A DNA stretch of 64,000 nt from Pseudolabrys taiwanensis (GCF_003367395.1 NZ_CP031417.1:3720001-3784000); one strand, 5' to 3'. Counted from the stretch's first letter, positions 1 through 12,576 are shown. Made by a program: numbers and translations. Notes: generated by a model not told the origin, from the sequence alone.

Positions 1-822
1 GACCCGCTCGCCTCCGGCGCGCTGCCGATCGCCATGGGCGAGGCCACCAAGACGGTCCCCTTCGTGATGGACGGCCGCAAGCTGTATCGATTTACCGTGC
101 GGTGGGGCGAGGAACGCGACACCGACGACGCCGAAGGCCGGGTCATCGCCCAGAGCGAGCAGCGCCCGAGCGCCGAGGCCATTAACGCCGTCCTGCCCAA
201 TTACATCGGCACCATTCAGCAGGTCCCGCCCCGGTATTCGGCCATCAAGATCGAAGGCGAGCGGGCGTACGACCTCGCCCGCGACGGCGAAACGGTGGAA
301 CTGCAGCCCCGGCCGGTCGAGATCAAGCGTTTGGAGGTCGTCGAGATCCCGGACGCCGACCACGCGGTGCTCGAGGCCGAATGCGGCAAGGGTACCTATG
401 TCCGGTCCCTGGCCCGCGACATCGGCCGGGCGCTGGGCTGCTACGGCCATGTCAGCCAGCTCAGGCGTACCGCCGTCGGGCCCTTCAGCCCGGAAACCAT
501 GATTCTACTGGAAGATTTGGAGGCTCTGTGCCATAGAGCCGCCACCGGCGAGGGAAGCCTTGCCGATGCACTCATGCCAGTTGAGACCGCGCTGGACGAC
601 ATCCCGGCGCTGGCCATCAGCCGGCAGGATGCGGGGAGGCTCGCAAGGGGCCAATCCGTTTTGTTGCGCGGACGGGACGCTCCCAATTTCCGCGGCACTG
701 TTTCGGTGAACGTAGCGGGTCAGCTTCTGGCCCTGGCCGAACTGGACCACGGCGAAATCGTCCCCAAGCGCGTGTTCAACCTGGTCGGCCTTGTAGGCCG
801 TGCCGCCCGTAAGAAAGGATGA
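1..822 (+). CDS. truB: tRNA pseudouridine(55) synthase TruB, 5' end outside window
   Basis: TruB makes pseudouridine 55 in the T-loop of tRNAs in the cytoplasm. The reading frame is open from base 1 and has no start in the window. Its first codons read DPLASG, which matches the family motif LDPLA(T/S)G, so the window opens on the catalytic aspartate codon and only the N-terminal part (about 50 residues in this family) is missing. The downstream GEATK and GTYVRSLARDIG stretches are also typical, and the C-terminal PUA-like region is present. The stop lies 3 bases before rpsO, so the two genes are surely cotranscribed; truB-rpsO-pnp is a common order in proteobacteria. An ATG at 34 is internal and should not be taken as the start. 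Confidence 0.95.
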   Translation, partial: DPLASGALPIAMGEATKTVPFVMDGRKLYRFTVRWGEERDTDDAEGRVIAQSEQRPSAEAINAVLPNYIGTIQQVPPRYSAIKIEGERAYDLARDGETVELQPRPVEIKRLEVVEIPDADHAVLEAECGKGTYVRSLARDIGRALGCYGHVSQLRRTAVGPFSPETMILLEDLEALCHRAATGEGSLADALMPVETALDDIPALAISRQDAGRLARGQSVLLRGRDAPNFRGTVSVNVAGQLLALAELDHGEIVPKRVFNLVGLVGRAARKKG

Positions 823-825
823 CCG

Positions 826-1095
826 ATGTCGGTGACGCCCAGCCGTAAGGCTGAAGTTATCAAGACGTTTGCCACGAAAGCCGGAGACACCGGATCGCCG
901 GAAGTACAGATCGCGATCCTGTCCGAGCGCATCACCAATCTGACTGAGCACTTCAAGACCCACACCAAGGACAACCATTCCCGGCGTGGTCTGCTCAAGC
1001 TGGTCAGTCAGCGCCGCACGCTGCTCGACTATCTGCGGCGCAGCAACGAAGCCAGCTACAAGTCCTTGATCGAGAAGCTCGGCATCCGCCGATAA
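826..1095 (+). CDS. rpsO: 30S ribosomal protein S15
   Basis: The 89-residue product is the usual length for S15, a primary 16S rRNA-binding protein of the small-subunit platform. It begins [12 protein letters not shown] and contains [14 protein letters not shown] and [14 protein letters not shown], all family hallmarks. The ATG follows the truB stop after 3 bases, so translation is probably coupled. A strong hairpin lies 5 bases after the stop. In other proteobacteria S15 regulates its own translation through its leader; I cannot see such a fold here because the leader lies within truB. Confidence 0.97.
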   Translation: MSVTPSRKAEVIKTFATKAGDTGSPEVQIAILSERITNLTEHFKTHTKDNHSRRGLLKLVSQRRTLLDYLRRSNEASYKSLIEKLGIRR

Positions 1096-1100
1096 TGTCG

Positions 1101-1128
1101 CGCGCGGCGCGCATGAAGCCGCCGCGCG
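1101..1128 (+). terminator. GC-rich hairpin after rpsO
   Basis: CGCGCGGCG (1101-1109) pairs perfectly with CGCCGCGCG (1120-1128) around a 10-base loop, followed by TTTGT. The T run is short, so this may be a leaky terminator or attenuator between rpsO and pnp rather than a full stop. Confidence 0.6.
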
Positions 1129-1168
1129 TTTGTGAAGCGTATGCGTAGGTTGCATTCGCTTTTGATGA

Positions 1169-1220
1169 CCGGCGGCGAAGGACGCCGCCGGCAAGAGCAG
1201 GAGCCGAATGTGATCGGCTC
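1169..1220 (+). promoter_or_regulatory. stacked hairpins in the pnp leader
   Basis: CCGGCGGCG (1169-1177) pairs perfectly with CGCCGCCGG (1183-1191) around AAGGA. It is followed at once by a second inverted repeat in which CAAGAGC pairs with GCTCTTG outside GAGCCG and CGGCTC. In enterobacteria the pnp leader forms an RNase III-cleaved stem through which PNPase represses itself. A similar role here is inference from position and structure only. Confidence 0.45.
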
Positions 1221-1367
1221 TTGCGCCAAGGCAAGGCTCGGAACGCCATGGCAGGATCGCAAGACGCTTTATTCGCCCGGTGCGCCGCCTGACGCGCCCG
1301 CGAGAAGCGTCTTGCCGTCTTGCTCATGGCTTCAGGGCTTTGACCCAGAACCATGAGAGAAGAACCG

Positions 1368-3518
<2,151 letters not shown>

Positions 3519-3538
3519 GTCTCACCGCAACGAATGCG

Positions 3539-3567
3539 AAAGGGCGGCCTTCGGGCCGCCCTTTTTC
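3539..3567 (+). terminator. intrinsic terminator after pnp
   Basis: AAAGGGCGGCC pairs with GGCCGCCCTTT around a TTCG tetraloop and runs into TTTTTCTTT. This is a textbook rho-independent terminator closing the truB-rpsO-pnp operon. Confidence 0.93.
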
Positions 3568-3623
3568 TTTGCGCGCGCGCCGTCTAGGCTTCCCGCACAA
3601 GAATGATCATCGGGGAAACGCCA

Positions 3624-4115
3624 ATGTCTTCGCTCGCCGCCGAGCTGCCGAAAGAAATGCAATCGCTGCAACTGCAGCCGCTGTTCGTCTTCCGGATCAA
3701 CGTCAACAAGCCGAGCGTCATCGGCCAGACGCCGAGCATCGACCGCCGGGTCGGCGAGATCACCGGTGGCACCTTCGAAGGCGAGCGCCTGCGCGGCAAA
3801 GTGCTGTCCGGCGGCAGCGACTGGCAGACGGTGCGGCGCGACGGATCGTGGGTGCTCGACGTGCGTCTCGTGATGGAGACCGACGACGGTCACCTCATCG
3901 GCATGACCTATAAGGGTATCCGCCACGGACCGCAGGCGGCGCTCGACCGCATCGCCAAAGGCGAGAGCGTCAGCCCGTCGGACTATTATTTCCGCGCCAT
4001 ACCCTTGTTCGAGACGGCATCGGACAAATACGACTGGCTCAACAACGTGATTGCGGTCGCAACCGGCCACCGGCTTGCCAGCGGCCCGATCTATCACGTG
4101 TTCGAGGTGCTTTAA
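3624..4115 (+). CDS. DUF3237 family protein
   Basis: The product of about 163 residues resembles the DUF3237 family of small beta-barrel proteins: LQLQPLFVFRINV near the N-terminus, GGTFEGERLRGKVLSGGSDWQ in the middle, and a late segment reading FRAIPLFETASDKYDWLNN. The function of the family is not established. No signal peptide or membrane segment is visible. The ATG at 3624 has GGGGA seven bases upstream; an in-frame ATG at 3603 has no such site. The gene stands alone after the pnp terminator and converges on the RidA-like gene. Confidence 0.8.
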   Translation: MSSLAAELPKEMQSLQLQPLFVFRINVNKPSVIGQTPSIDRRVGEITGGTFEGERLRGKVLSGGSDWQTVRRDGSWVLDVRLVMETDDGHLIGMTYKGIRHGPQAALDRIAKGESVSPSDYYFRAIPLFETASDKYDWLNNVIAVATGHRLASGPIYHVFEVL

Positions 4116-4186
4116 GGCACCGGTTGCGCACCATCGCCGGGCCGCGCGGGAAACACGCGACCCGGTATCGATGGCGCGAGCCGGCG

Positions 4187-4681
4187 TTACTTCTTGCCCT
4201 TACGCTTCTTCTGCGGCGCGAAGAACGTCGCGTCGACCTCGGCGATATCGTCCTGGTCGAGCTTACGCACTTCCAGCACGGTGCGCGGCGGATAAGGGCC
4301 CTTGCCCCACAACGCTTCGTCCTGCTGCACCTTGTTGACCATCGGCCGGTACTTGACGACGTCGGACACGTAGATCGTCAAACGCACGGCGTCCTGCAAC
4401 GTCGCGCCCTGGGCTTCGACGACCTGCTTCACATTGATGAACATCTGCCGGATGCGCGCTTCGTCGCCTTCGACCAATTTGTTGGTCGCCGGGTCGACGC
4501 CGCGCATGCCGCCGACGAAGATGAACCCGCCGGCCAGCGCGCCGACGCTCCAGCTGCCGCTGGGCTTGATGCCGCCTTCGACCGGCGACAGAATCTTGAC
4601 GTTCTCCGCATGCGCCGCGGCGGCGCCGACGATCATCGAGCAGCTCAGGAGAACGGCGAATAGGCGCGACAGTTTCGGCAT
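4187..4681 (-). CDS. exported RidA/YjgF family protein
   Basis: RidA-family enzymes hydrolyse reactive enamines and imines to ketones and ammonia. The 164-residue product has a clear Sec signal peptide (about residues 1-26, ending AHA-EN), which is unusual because canonical RidA is cytosolic. The RidA fold is recognisable in FVGGMRGVDPATNKLVEGD, the QVVEAQGATLQDAVRLTIYV helix and the C-terminal PPRTVLEV. Arg133 and Glu137 align with the carboxylate-binding Arg105 region of E. coli RidA. The start is the ATG at 4681, nine bases after AAGGAG; an overlapping ATG directly abuts that site. The gene lies 101 bases downstream of the LodB-like gene on the same strand, which suggests it acts on the product of the exported oxidase. 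Confidence 0.8.
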   Translation of the reverse strand: MPKLSRLFAVLLSCSMIVGAAAAHAENVKILSPVEGGIKPSGSWSVGALAGGFIFVGGMRGVDPATNKLVEGDEARIRQMFINVKQVVEAQGATLQDAVRLTIYVSDVVKYRPMVNKVQQDEALWGKGPYPPRTVLEVRKLDQDDIAEVDATFFAPQKKRKGKK

Positions 4682-4782
4682 GGTTGTCATCTCCTTGGGT
4701 TGAACAAAAACAGATCGCGTGTATCGGCATCTCGTAAACGGCGCGTTGCATCGGCGCCGCGATAACTCGCGACGCTTATGAC

Positions 4783-5865
4783 TCACGCATGACTTGGTTC
4801 GATTCCGTTGCGTCGTTGCCAGAACGGCAGCGTGCGAAAGCGCCGCTCCGATGCATAAAGCGAACGCTGCGCCGCGAGATGCGCGGCGATGCCCTGTAGA
4901 TAAGATTGTTCGTAGCGCGCGGCGACGGCGCCGTTGCCGGCGATCAGTTCGGCGACACTGTCCGCGGCTTGCGTGCCGCTCCACAGCGCTGTCGCGAGTC
5001 CATTCGCCGCCAGAGGATCGAGCGCACTCGCCGCATCGCCGGCGCGGATGACTCTCGGTTCGACGATCCGCGTCGCGGTCACGGTGCTCGACGCGGCGAA
5101 CTGCAACGACGACCGCGCGAGATCAATGCCGAGGCTGGTCACACGTTGCGACACCGCAAGGGTTTCGGACGCCATCTGCGCCCAGCGCGCCGGATCCCGG
5201 CGCAAGCCGGACGACAACAGATCCGAGTCCGTGAAAAAGCCGACGAGAACGCGCCGCCCCGGCAATGCCGACATGTACCACCAGCCGTCGGCCACGGCCT
5301 CGACCAACGTCGCCGCCGCGACCTCGGCATCGTCATCGAGCGTAGCGATGGCGTAACAAGCGACGAGCTTGTCGAGACGCATCAAGTTTGCGTCGCCGGC
5401 GCTCACCGACGCGCGGCCGCTGCAATCGATAACGAAATCAGCTTCGTGCCGGGCCCCGTCGGCTAGATCGAGCGACGCACCATGGCGCATGCGCGTGACG
5501 GTGCGCACCGTACCGCTGACACGTTCGATCCCATCGGCATCGAGCGTCTCCATCATGCGCGCTTCGAGCTTGCGCCGGTCGATATGCCAGCCGCTTTCGG
5601 CCTCGCCTTGCGTGTCGTCGCGCCGCAGGGTGGCGTTGCCCCAGATCGAATAACGGCCTTCGCAACTCAGCGTGGTCGCGTCATCGAGCAGCGGCAGCCA
5701 GCCGAGCGCTTCGAGGAAAGGACGCGCACGAGACGACAACGTCTCGCCGCGATTATGCGCCGCCTGCGGCGGCGCGATCAGGATGGGGCGAAGCCCCCGC
5801 CGCTGCAGGCCGCGGGCACAAGCCATGCCGGCCATGCCCGCGCCGACGACGACTATACGCGTCAT
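4783..5865 (-). CDS. LodB-like FAD-dependent maturation flavoprotein
   Basis: The 360-residue protein is of the FAD-dependent monooxygenase/halogenase type. It has the dinucleotide-binding GAGMAG at residues 8-13, FVIDCSGRAS in the middle and RAGDAASALDPLAANGLATAL, the second FAD motif, near residue 270. There is no signal peptide, so it is cytoplasmic. The gene starts 6 bases after the stop of the LodA-like oxidase gene. In the known lod and gox operons a flavoprotein (LodB/GoxB) in exactly this position is needed to build the cysteine tryptophylquinone cofactor of the oxidase. Identity as LodB rests on this pairing; alone it would be called a flavin-dependent oxidoreductase. Confidence 0.85.
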   Translation of the reverse strand: MTRIVVVGAGMAGMACARGLQRRGLRPILIAPPQAAHNRGETLSSRARPFLEALGWLPLLDDATTLSCEGRYSIWGNATLRRDDTQGEAESGWHIDRRKLEARMMETLDADGIERVSGTVRTVTRMRHGASLDLADGARHEADFVIDCSGRASVSAGDANLMRLDKLVACYAIATLDDDAEVAAATLVEAVADGWWYMSALPGRRVLVGFFTDSDLLSSGLRRDPARWAQMASETLAVSQRVTSLGIDLARSSLQFAASSTVTATRIVEPRVIRAGDAASALDPLAANGLATALWSGTQAADSVAELIAGNGAVAARYEQSYLQGIAAHLAAQRSLYASERRFRTLPFWQRRNGIEPSHA

Positions 5866-5871
5866 GCCGCC

Positions 5872-7824
5872 TCAGTTGTCCGAGGCAAGGTTCATCGAGC
5901 CGCGCTGCACCTCGACATAGACCTCTTCCGGCACGCCCGGCACGTCCTTCGGACCGGTGCGGCGCACGACCACGCCCATCTGCGTCCAGAGTTCGATCAT
6001 GCGCCGCAGGCCATCGGTGTAGCCCGCTTCGACATGCAGACCGATGCCGGCGGCACCGCGCGACCACGGTGCGCGCGCGTGATAGAAGCGCAGCCGCTCC
6101 TCGACCGGCAGATCCGTACGCATCATGCGCTTGTAGAACTCCTCCGGCAGCACATCGACCGGCAGCAGCGCCGGCCACCACACCGGCGTCGGGAAACCGT
6201 CGGCCGTCAGCACCGACTGGCAGCTGAAAGCGTCGCCCTGCCACGGCACACCCATCCAGCGGGTGAGATCGCCCGGCGCTTGCGGGCCGATCGGCGCGCC
6301 CGCGTCAGGCCGAGACGGATTGCCGGCGAACACGTTCTGCGGATTGAGCTGCAGCCCGACGTCCTGCGCCAAGCCTTTGCGTGTCGAGATCGCGATGCGG
6401 AACGGGAACGGCGTGTCCTTCGGCGTGCGATAGAGCGCCGCCTGACGGATCGGCCAGGTGATTTCCACGCCTGGATGGAAGGCGCCGCCCGAGCAGGCGT
6501 CGAGCGCGGCGCGCGTCAGCGCTTCCGGCCGCATGGCGAGCGGCATGTCGTCGAGCTGCTTCACAGCGTCGGCCTTGGCGTCTTCGTAGTCGTTGACGAA
6601 GTCGCCCTTCGCCCAGGCGCCGAGGATGGCGTATTGGCTCGGCGTCAGCGTCAGCCAGCTGTCGCGGCTGCCGGGATAATTGACGCCGTCGCCGAGCATC
6701 AGCGGCACAGCCTTGACGCGCTGGTCGCCGCCGCCCGGCTTGCGGAATGCCGCCAGCACCTTTTCGCGCGCGGGACGCGCCGCCGCGTCGGCCACGGCAA
6801 GCTTCTTGATGACGTCGGGGTTCGACAGGTCATCGAGATCGAGCCAGGCCGCAATGAGATATGACGCATCGGCAACCCACTGCATCATGCCCGCGCGGCG
6901 CAGGATCGGCAGCACGTCGCGCCGGAACGACACCTGGCCGGCAATGGCCTTCATGTGTCCGGTCGAGATCATCACCTCGCGGCCGACGTCATAGAGGCTG
7001 ACGATCGGCTCGATCTGCGGCGCGAACTTCGGACCGCAGCAGACGACCCACGCCGGATCGCATTCGACATCGGCACCGCCGACGCGGACGGTCGCCTTGA
7101 CCCAGCCGTCTGCCCAATCGTCGTGCCAGCCGTCATTGTTGGTGAAGTCCTTCACCGGGTTCTGCGGCAGCGCCGTTTGCGACACACCGCTCGCCGGGAA
7201 CACCAGCAGACGACCGGCATCGTCCGTGCGCAGATGACCGAGACCGACCGGCAGCTTCTTCCAGAACTGACCGGCCATGTTGTACTTGGCATCGCTGCCG
7301 CCGGCATTGACCGACGCGCCGCTGATCTGCACCGGGCCGGGATTGATGATCAGCATCTCCTCGCGCTTGTCCGGCGCGATGAAATTGTTGCGCTGCGCGC
7401 CCGGAATGCCCGGCGTGATATCGCCGCGGTCCATCGCGTTCGAGAAGCCGTACCAGGCCGCCTTGCTGTTGGCGACGTGCACCGTCCAGCGAACGTTATC
7501 CGCGGTGCCGAGTTCGCGCACGACGCGGCCTTGATCGTCGAAGCCATAGACGCGGAAGCGCTGCACCTGCTTCTTGACGCGCGACGGACTCTGCTTGAAG
7601 CCGCCCTGCGGCTCGTTCAAGAGACCGGGAACTTCCGGCGCGAGAAACCATTCGTCGCCATTGCCGACGCGCGAGAAGCCGATCGCGGGAAAGATCGCGG
7701 CGCGGACAATGCGCGCGCCGGCCGGCGCGGGCTGCGCGAATGCGGGCGCGATCGCGGCCTTGAATAACGCCGGTGACGTCAAACCGACGGCCGAAGCCCC
7801 GAGCAGAAAGTCGCGACGTTTCAT
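5872..7824 (-). CDS. LodA/GoxA family quinoprotein amino-acid oxidase, Tat-exported
   Basis: LodA-type enzymes oxidise amino acids (lysine or glycine in characterised cases), releasing ammonia and hydrogen peroxide, with a cofactor made by crosslinking a Cys and a Trp. The 650-residue protein carries IVRAAIFPAIGFSRVGN near residue 40, a family signature. The motif WQGDAFSC puts Asp531 and Cys535 in the D-x3-C spacing of LodA Asp512/Cys516. Trp587, in APWSRG, is the best candidate for the crosslinked Trp. The N-terminus MKRRDFLLG followed by a hydrophobic stretch to AFAQP is a Tat signal, which fits folding and cofactor formation before export. A GGAGG site lies eight bases before the ATG. The substrate cannot be read from the sequence. 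Confidence 0.87.
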   Translation of the reverse strand: MKRRDFLLGASAVGLTSPALFKAAIAPAFAQPAPAGARIVRAAIFPAIGFSRVGNGDEWFLAPEVPGLLNEPQGGFKQSPSRVKKQVQRFRVYGFDDQGRVVRELGTADNVRWTVHVANSKAAWYGFSNAMDRGDITPGIPGAQRNNFIAPDKREEMLIINPGPVQISGASVNAGGSDAKYNMAGQFWKKLPVGLGHLRTDDAGRLLVFPASGVSQTALPQNPVKDFTNNDGWHDDWADGWVKATVRVGGADVECDPAWVVCCGPKFAPQIEPIVSLYDVGREVMISTGHMKAIAGQVSFRRDVLPILRRAGMMQWVADASYLIAAWLDLDDLSNPDVIKKLAVADAAARPAREKVLAAFRKPGGGDQRVKAVPLMLGDGVNYPGSRDSWLTLTPSQYAILGAWAKGDFVNDYEDAKADAVKQLDDMPLAMRPEALTRAALDACSGGAFHPGVEITWPIRQAALYRTPKDTPFPFRIAISTRKGLAQDVGLQLNPQNVFAGNPSRPDAGAPIGPQAPGDLTRWMGVPWQGDAFSCQSVLTADGFPTPVWWPALLPVDVLPEEFYKRMMRTDLPVEERLRFYHARAPWSRGAAGIGLHVEAGYTDGLRRMIELWTQMGVVVRRTGPKDVPGVPEEVYVEVQRGSMNLASDN

Positions 7825-7976
7825 GTTGATTGCCTCCGGTCTGCGGGCGGCTTCCGCGCATCGCCGTGGCGTAACGACGCGCTCAATTCATTGCCAGACG
7901 ACCGCACCGGACATGGTCGATCATCGATTGCGCAAGCCGCGAATGCGAAATCGACGGGGACGGTAGTGGGATATTG

Positions 7977-8906
7977 TTAATGAGCGCTTTCGCTACGTTG
8001 CGCAGATTGCATTAAGCGGCCGTGCGACAGTGCTTCGCCGATAATTGTTCCAAGCGCTTCGAAATCCTTTTTGCGCGGTGACGTGCGACGCCATGCGAGT
8101 CCCACCGCGCGCGCGGGTTCCGGTTCGGTAAAGCGCAGGAGTTTCACACGGCTGTCGCGTGCTTCTGTCTCCACCGCCACTTCAGGCAACAGCGTGACGC
8201 CGTAACCGTTCGCCACCATCTGCATCACGGTGGTGAGCGACGTCGCGCCGAGACCAGCCGGGAGATCACGCCCCTTGGTGGCGCAGAAAGCGAGCGCCTG
8301 ATCGCGCAGGCAATGGCCTTCTTCCAACAGGATGAGCCGGCTTTGATCGACATCGTCGACAGCGACGCGCTTGCGCGCGGGCAACGGTTCGCTCGACGGC
8401 GCGGCCAGCAGAAAACGGTCGTCGAATAATTTCAATGTCTCGACGTCGACACCCTCGACCGGCAGCGCTAGCATGATGCAGTCGAGTTCCCCGCTCGACA
8501 ATTCGTCGAGCAGTAATCGCGTTTGCGTCTCGCGAACTTCAAGTCGCAGCGCCGGATAGCGTTCTTGCAACCGCGGCAGCACGCGCGGCAAGACATAAGG
8601 GGCGAGCGTCGGAATGATGCCGAACCGCAATTGCCCGGTGAGCACGTCACGGTGGCGCGCGAAGTCGACGAGATCGCGCGCCGCGGCCAGAATGCGCTCG
8701 GCCCGTTGCGCGACCTCGAGCCCGGTTTCGGTGAGGACGATGTCGCCCGGCCGCCGCTCGACAAGTTCCGCGCCGATTTCACGCTCCAGCTCGCGTACCT
8801 GCATCGAGAGCGCGGGTTGGGTGACGGCACAATCCTCGGCCGCGCGGCCGAAATGGCGATGGCGGGCAAGCGAGGTCAGGTAACGCAACTGTCGCAATGT
8901 GATCAT
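7977..8906 (-). CDS. oxyR: hydrogen peroxide-responsive LysR regulator OxyR
   Basis: OxyR senses peroxide by forming a disulfide and activates antioxidant genes. The 309-residue protein has the LysR helix-turn-helix near residues 18-37 (FGRAAEDCAVTQPALS) and the redox pair Cys199 and Cys208 in EEGHCLRDQALAFC, the same residue numbers as E. coli OxyR. It is divergent from katG, the usual target, and a perfect palindrome sits 3 bases upstream of its start. Its stop is 152 bases upstream of the LodA-like gene, which points the same way. That makes the regulator a plausible sensor of the peroxide made by that oxidase. Confidence 0.95.
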   Translation of the reverse strand: MITLRQLRYLTSLARHRHFGRAAEDCAVTQPALSMQVRELEREIGAELVERRPGDIVLTETGLEVAQRAERILAAARDLVDFARHRDVLTGQLRFGIIPTLAPYVLPRVLPRLQERYPALRLEVRETQTRLLLDELSSGELDCIMLALPVEGVDVETLKLFDDRFLLAAPSSEPLPARKRVAVDDVDQSRLILLEEGHCLRDQALAFCATKGRDLPAGLGATSLTTVMQMVANGYGVTLLPEVAVETEARDSRVKLLRFTEPEPARAVGLAWRRTSPRKKDFEALGTIIGEALSHGRLMQSAQRSESAH

Positions 8907-8909
8907 GCC

Positions 8910-8926
8910 GATAAGGTAGCCTTATC
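8910..8926. promoter_or_regulatory. palindromic operator between oxyR and katG
   Basis: GATAAGG-TAG-CCTTATC is a perfect 7-base inverted repeat, centred 12 bases upstream of the oxyR start and within the oxyR-katG gap. Its size and position suit a LysR/OxyR dimer site that represses oxyR and helps activate katG. The binding protein is inferred, not shown. Confidence 0.6.
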
Positions 8927-8937
8927 GAGAACCCTAA

Positions 8938-11256
<2,319 letters not shown>

Positions 11257-11284
11257 GCGTCAGCGCATCGCTGACATGAAATGA

Positions 11285-11320
11285 AACGGCCGGGGGAATC
11301 CCCGGCCGTTTTTGTTTTTC
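11285..11320 (+). terminator. intrinsic terminator after katG
   Basis: AACGGCCGGGG pairs with CCCCGGCCGTT around GAAT and is followed by TTTGTTTTT. This is a strong rho-independent terminator. Confidence 0.93.
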
Positions 11321-11324
11321 CTCG

Positions 11325-11424
11325 CGTCATCCCAGGCGAGCGAAGCGCGACCCGGGATCCAGTACTCCGCGCCTTATCGATTCCGCAGCGGCGTACTGGG
11401 TCCCCGCCTTCGCGGGGACGACGG
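11325..11424. repeat. dispersed palindromic repeat, family A copy 1
   Basis: This element of about 100 bases begins CGTCATCCCAGGCGAG and ends GGGTCCCCGCCTTCGCGGGG plus ACGACGG. The right end is itself a hairpin. It shares the TCCCCGC-TTCGCGGGGACGA core with four other elements in the window and lies between convergent katG and the alcohol dehydrogenase gene. Confidence 0.8.
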
Positions 11425-11428
11425 AGGA

Positions 11429-12505
11429 TCAAGGCGTGATCGCCACCTTCAACACGCCGTCGCGCTGGTTGGCAAACAGGTCATACGCCTTCTCGATATC
11501 GTCGAGCTTGAACCGATGCGTGACCAGCGCCCGCGCATCGATCCGGTTCGAAGCGACAACGTCCATCAGCCGGCGCATACGCTCCTTGCCGCCGGGGCAG
11601 AGCGTCGTGCGGATCGTGTGGTCGCCGAGACCGGCGAGGAAAGCATCGAGCGGAATTTTCAAATCCGCCGAATAGACGCCGAGCGACGACAAGGCGCCTC
11701 CCGGTCGCAGCACGCGCAGCGCCCATTCGAAGGTCTGCTGGCGGCCGAGTGCTTCGATGGCGACGTCGACGCCGCGGCCGTCCGTGAGGCGCATGATCTC
11801 CTCGACCGGATCGACCGTGGAGAAATCGACGACGTGATCCGCGCCCATCTTGCGCGAAATGGTCATGCGCGGCGCGACCTTGTCGACCGCGATGATGGTC
11901 GTCGCGCCCAGGAGCCGCGCGCCCGCCGTCGCGCACAAACCGATCGGACCTTGCGCGAACACGGCAACGCTGTCGCCGATGCGCACATTGCCGCTTTCGG
12001 CGCCCGAGAAGCCGGTCGACATGATGTCCGGACACATCAGCACTTGTTCGTCCGTGAGGCCCTCCGGCACCGGCGCGAGGTTCACCATCGCATCGGGCAC
12101 CAGGAGATACTCGGCCTGCGCGCCGTCGATGGTGTTACCGAAGCGCCAGCCGCCCATGCCCTTGAAGCCGTGCTTGGTGCCGGGGCCGTCCTGCGAAGAG
12201 CAGCCGCAGAGGCAAGCCGCGCTGTGGCCGCTCGGCGTGATCGCTCCGGCGATGACGCGCTGGCCTTCCTTGAAGCCTTGCACCGACGCGCCGAGCTTCT
12301 CGATGATGCCGACCGGCTCGTGGCCGATGGTCAGGCCGCGCGCGACGGGATATTCGCCCTTGAGGATATGAATGTCGGTGCCGCAGATGGTCGTCGTCGT
12401 GATGCGGATGAGCGCATCCAACGGACCGATTTCCGGAATCGGCTTTTCATCGAGCACGATGCGATTGGGCTCGACGAAGATCGCGGCTTTCATCTTCTTG
12501 GCCAT
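11429..12505 (-). CDS. zinc-dependent alcohol dehydrogenase, MDR superfamily
   Basis: The 358-residue protein is a medium-chain NAD(P)-dependent dehydrogenase. The catalytic zinc ligands appear as Cys in TICGTDIHILKG and His in TIGHEPVG, and the nucleotide-binding region contains VFAQGPIGLCATAGARLLGA. It resembles secondary alcohol dehydrogenases of the isopropanol type, which lack the classical four-Cys structural zinc lobe; here the lobe is replaced by CLCGCSSQDGPGTKHGF, an odd cluster of Cys residues. The substrate is unknown. A partial FNR/FixK-like box lies about 60 bases upstream. The stop abuts repeat family A copy 1. Confidence 0.87.
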   Translation of the reverse strand: MAKKMKAAIFVEPNRIVLDEKPIPEIGPLDALIRITTTTICGTDIHILKGEYPVARGLTIGHEPVGIIEKLGASVQGFKEGQRVIAGAITPSGHSAACLCGCSSQDGPGTKHGFKGMGGWRFGNTIDGAQAEYLLVPDAMVNLAPVPEGLTDEQVLMCPDIMSTGFSGAESGNVRIGDSVAVFAQGPIGLCATAGARLLGATTIIAVDKVAPRMTISRKMGADHVVDFSTVDPVEEIMRLTDGRGVDVAIEALGRQQTFEWALRVLRPGGALSSLGVYSADLKIPLDAFLAGLGDHTIRTTLCPGGKERMRRLMDVVASNRIDARALVTHRFKLDDIEKAYDLFANQRDGVLKVAITP

Positions 12506-12562
12506 GATGGAACTCCGGCATGCGGGACTGCTCCCTGCATACGCCGTGAGTCCGGCCGCGAT

Positions 12563-12576
12563 ACGATCTAGATCAA
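12563..12576 (-). promoter_or_regulatory. possible FNR/FixK-type box upstream of the dehydrogenase
   Basis: On the minus strand TTGAT-CTAG-ATCGT resembles the FNR/FixK consensus TTGAT-N4-ATCAA with two mismatches in the right half. It contains the perfect palindrome GATCTAGATC. It lies about 58-71 bases upstream of the ATG, a suitable activator distance. The call rests on pattern alone. Confidence 0.35.

Noticed and set aside
1132..1356. Small open frame in the rpsO-pnp gap
   Set aside because: It runs through three strong hairpins, has no Shine-Dalgarno and gives an unlikely Arg/Gly-rich product.
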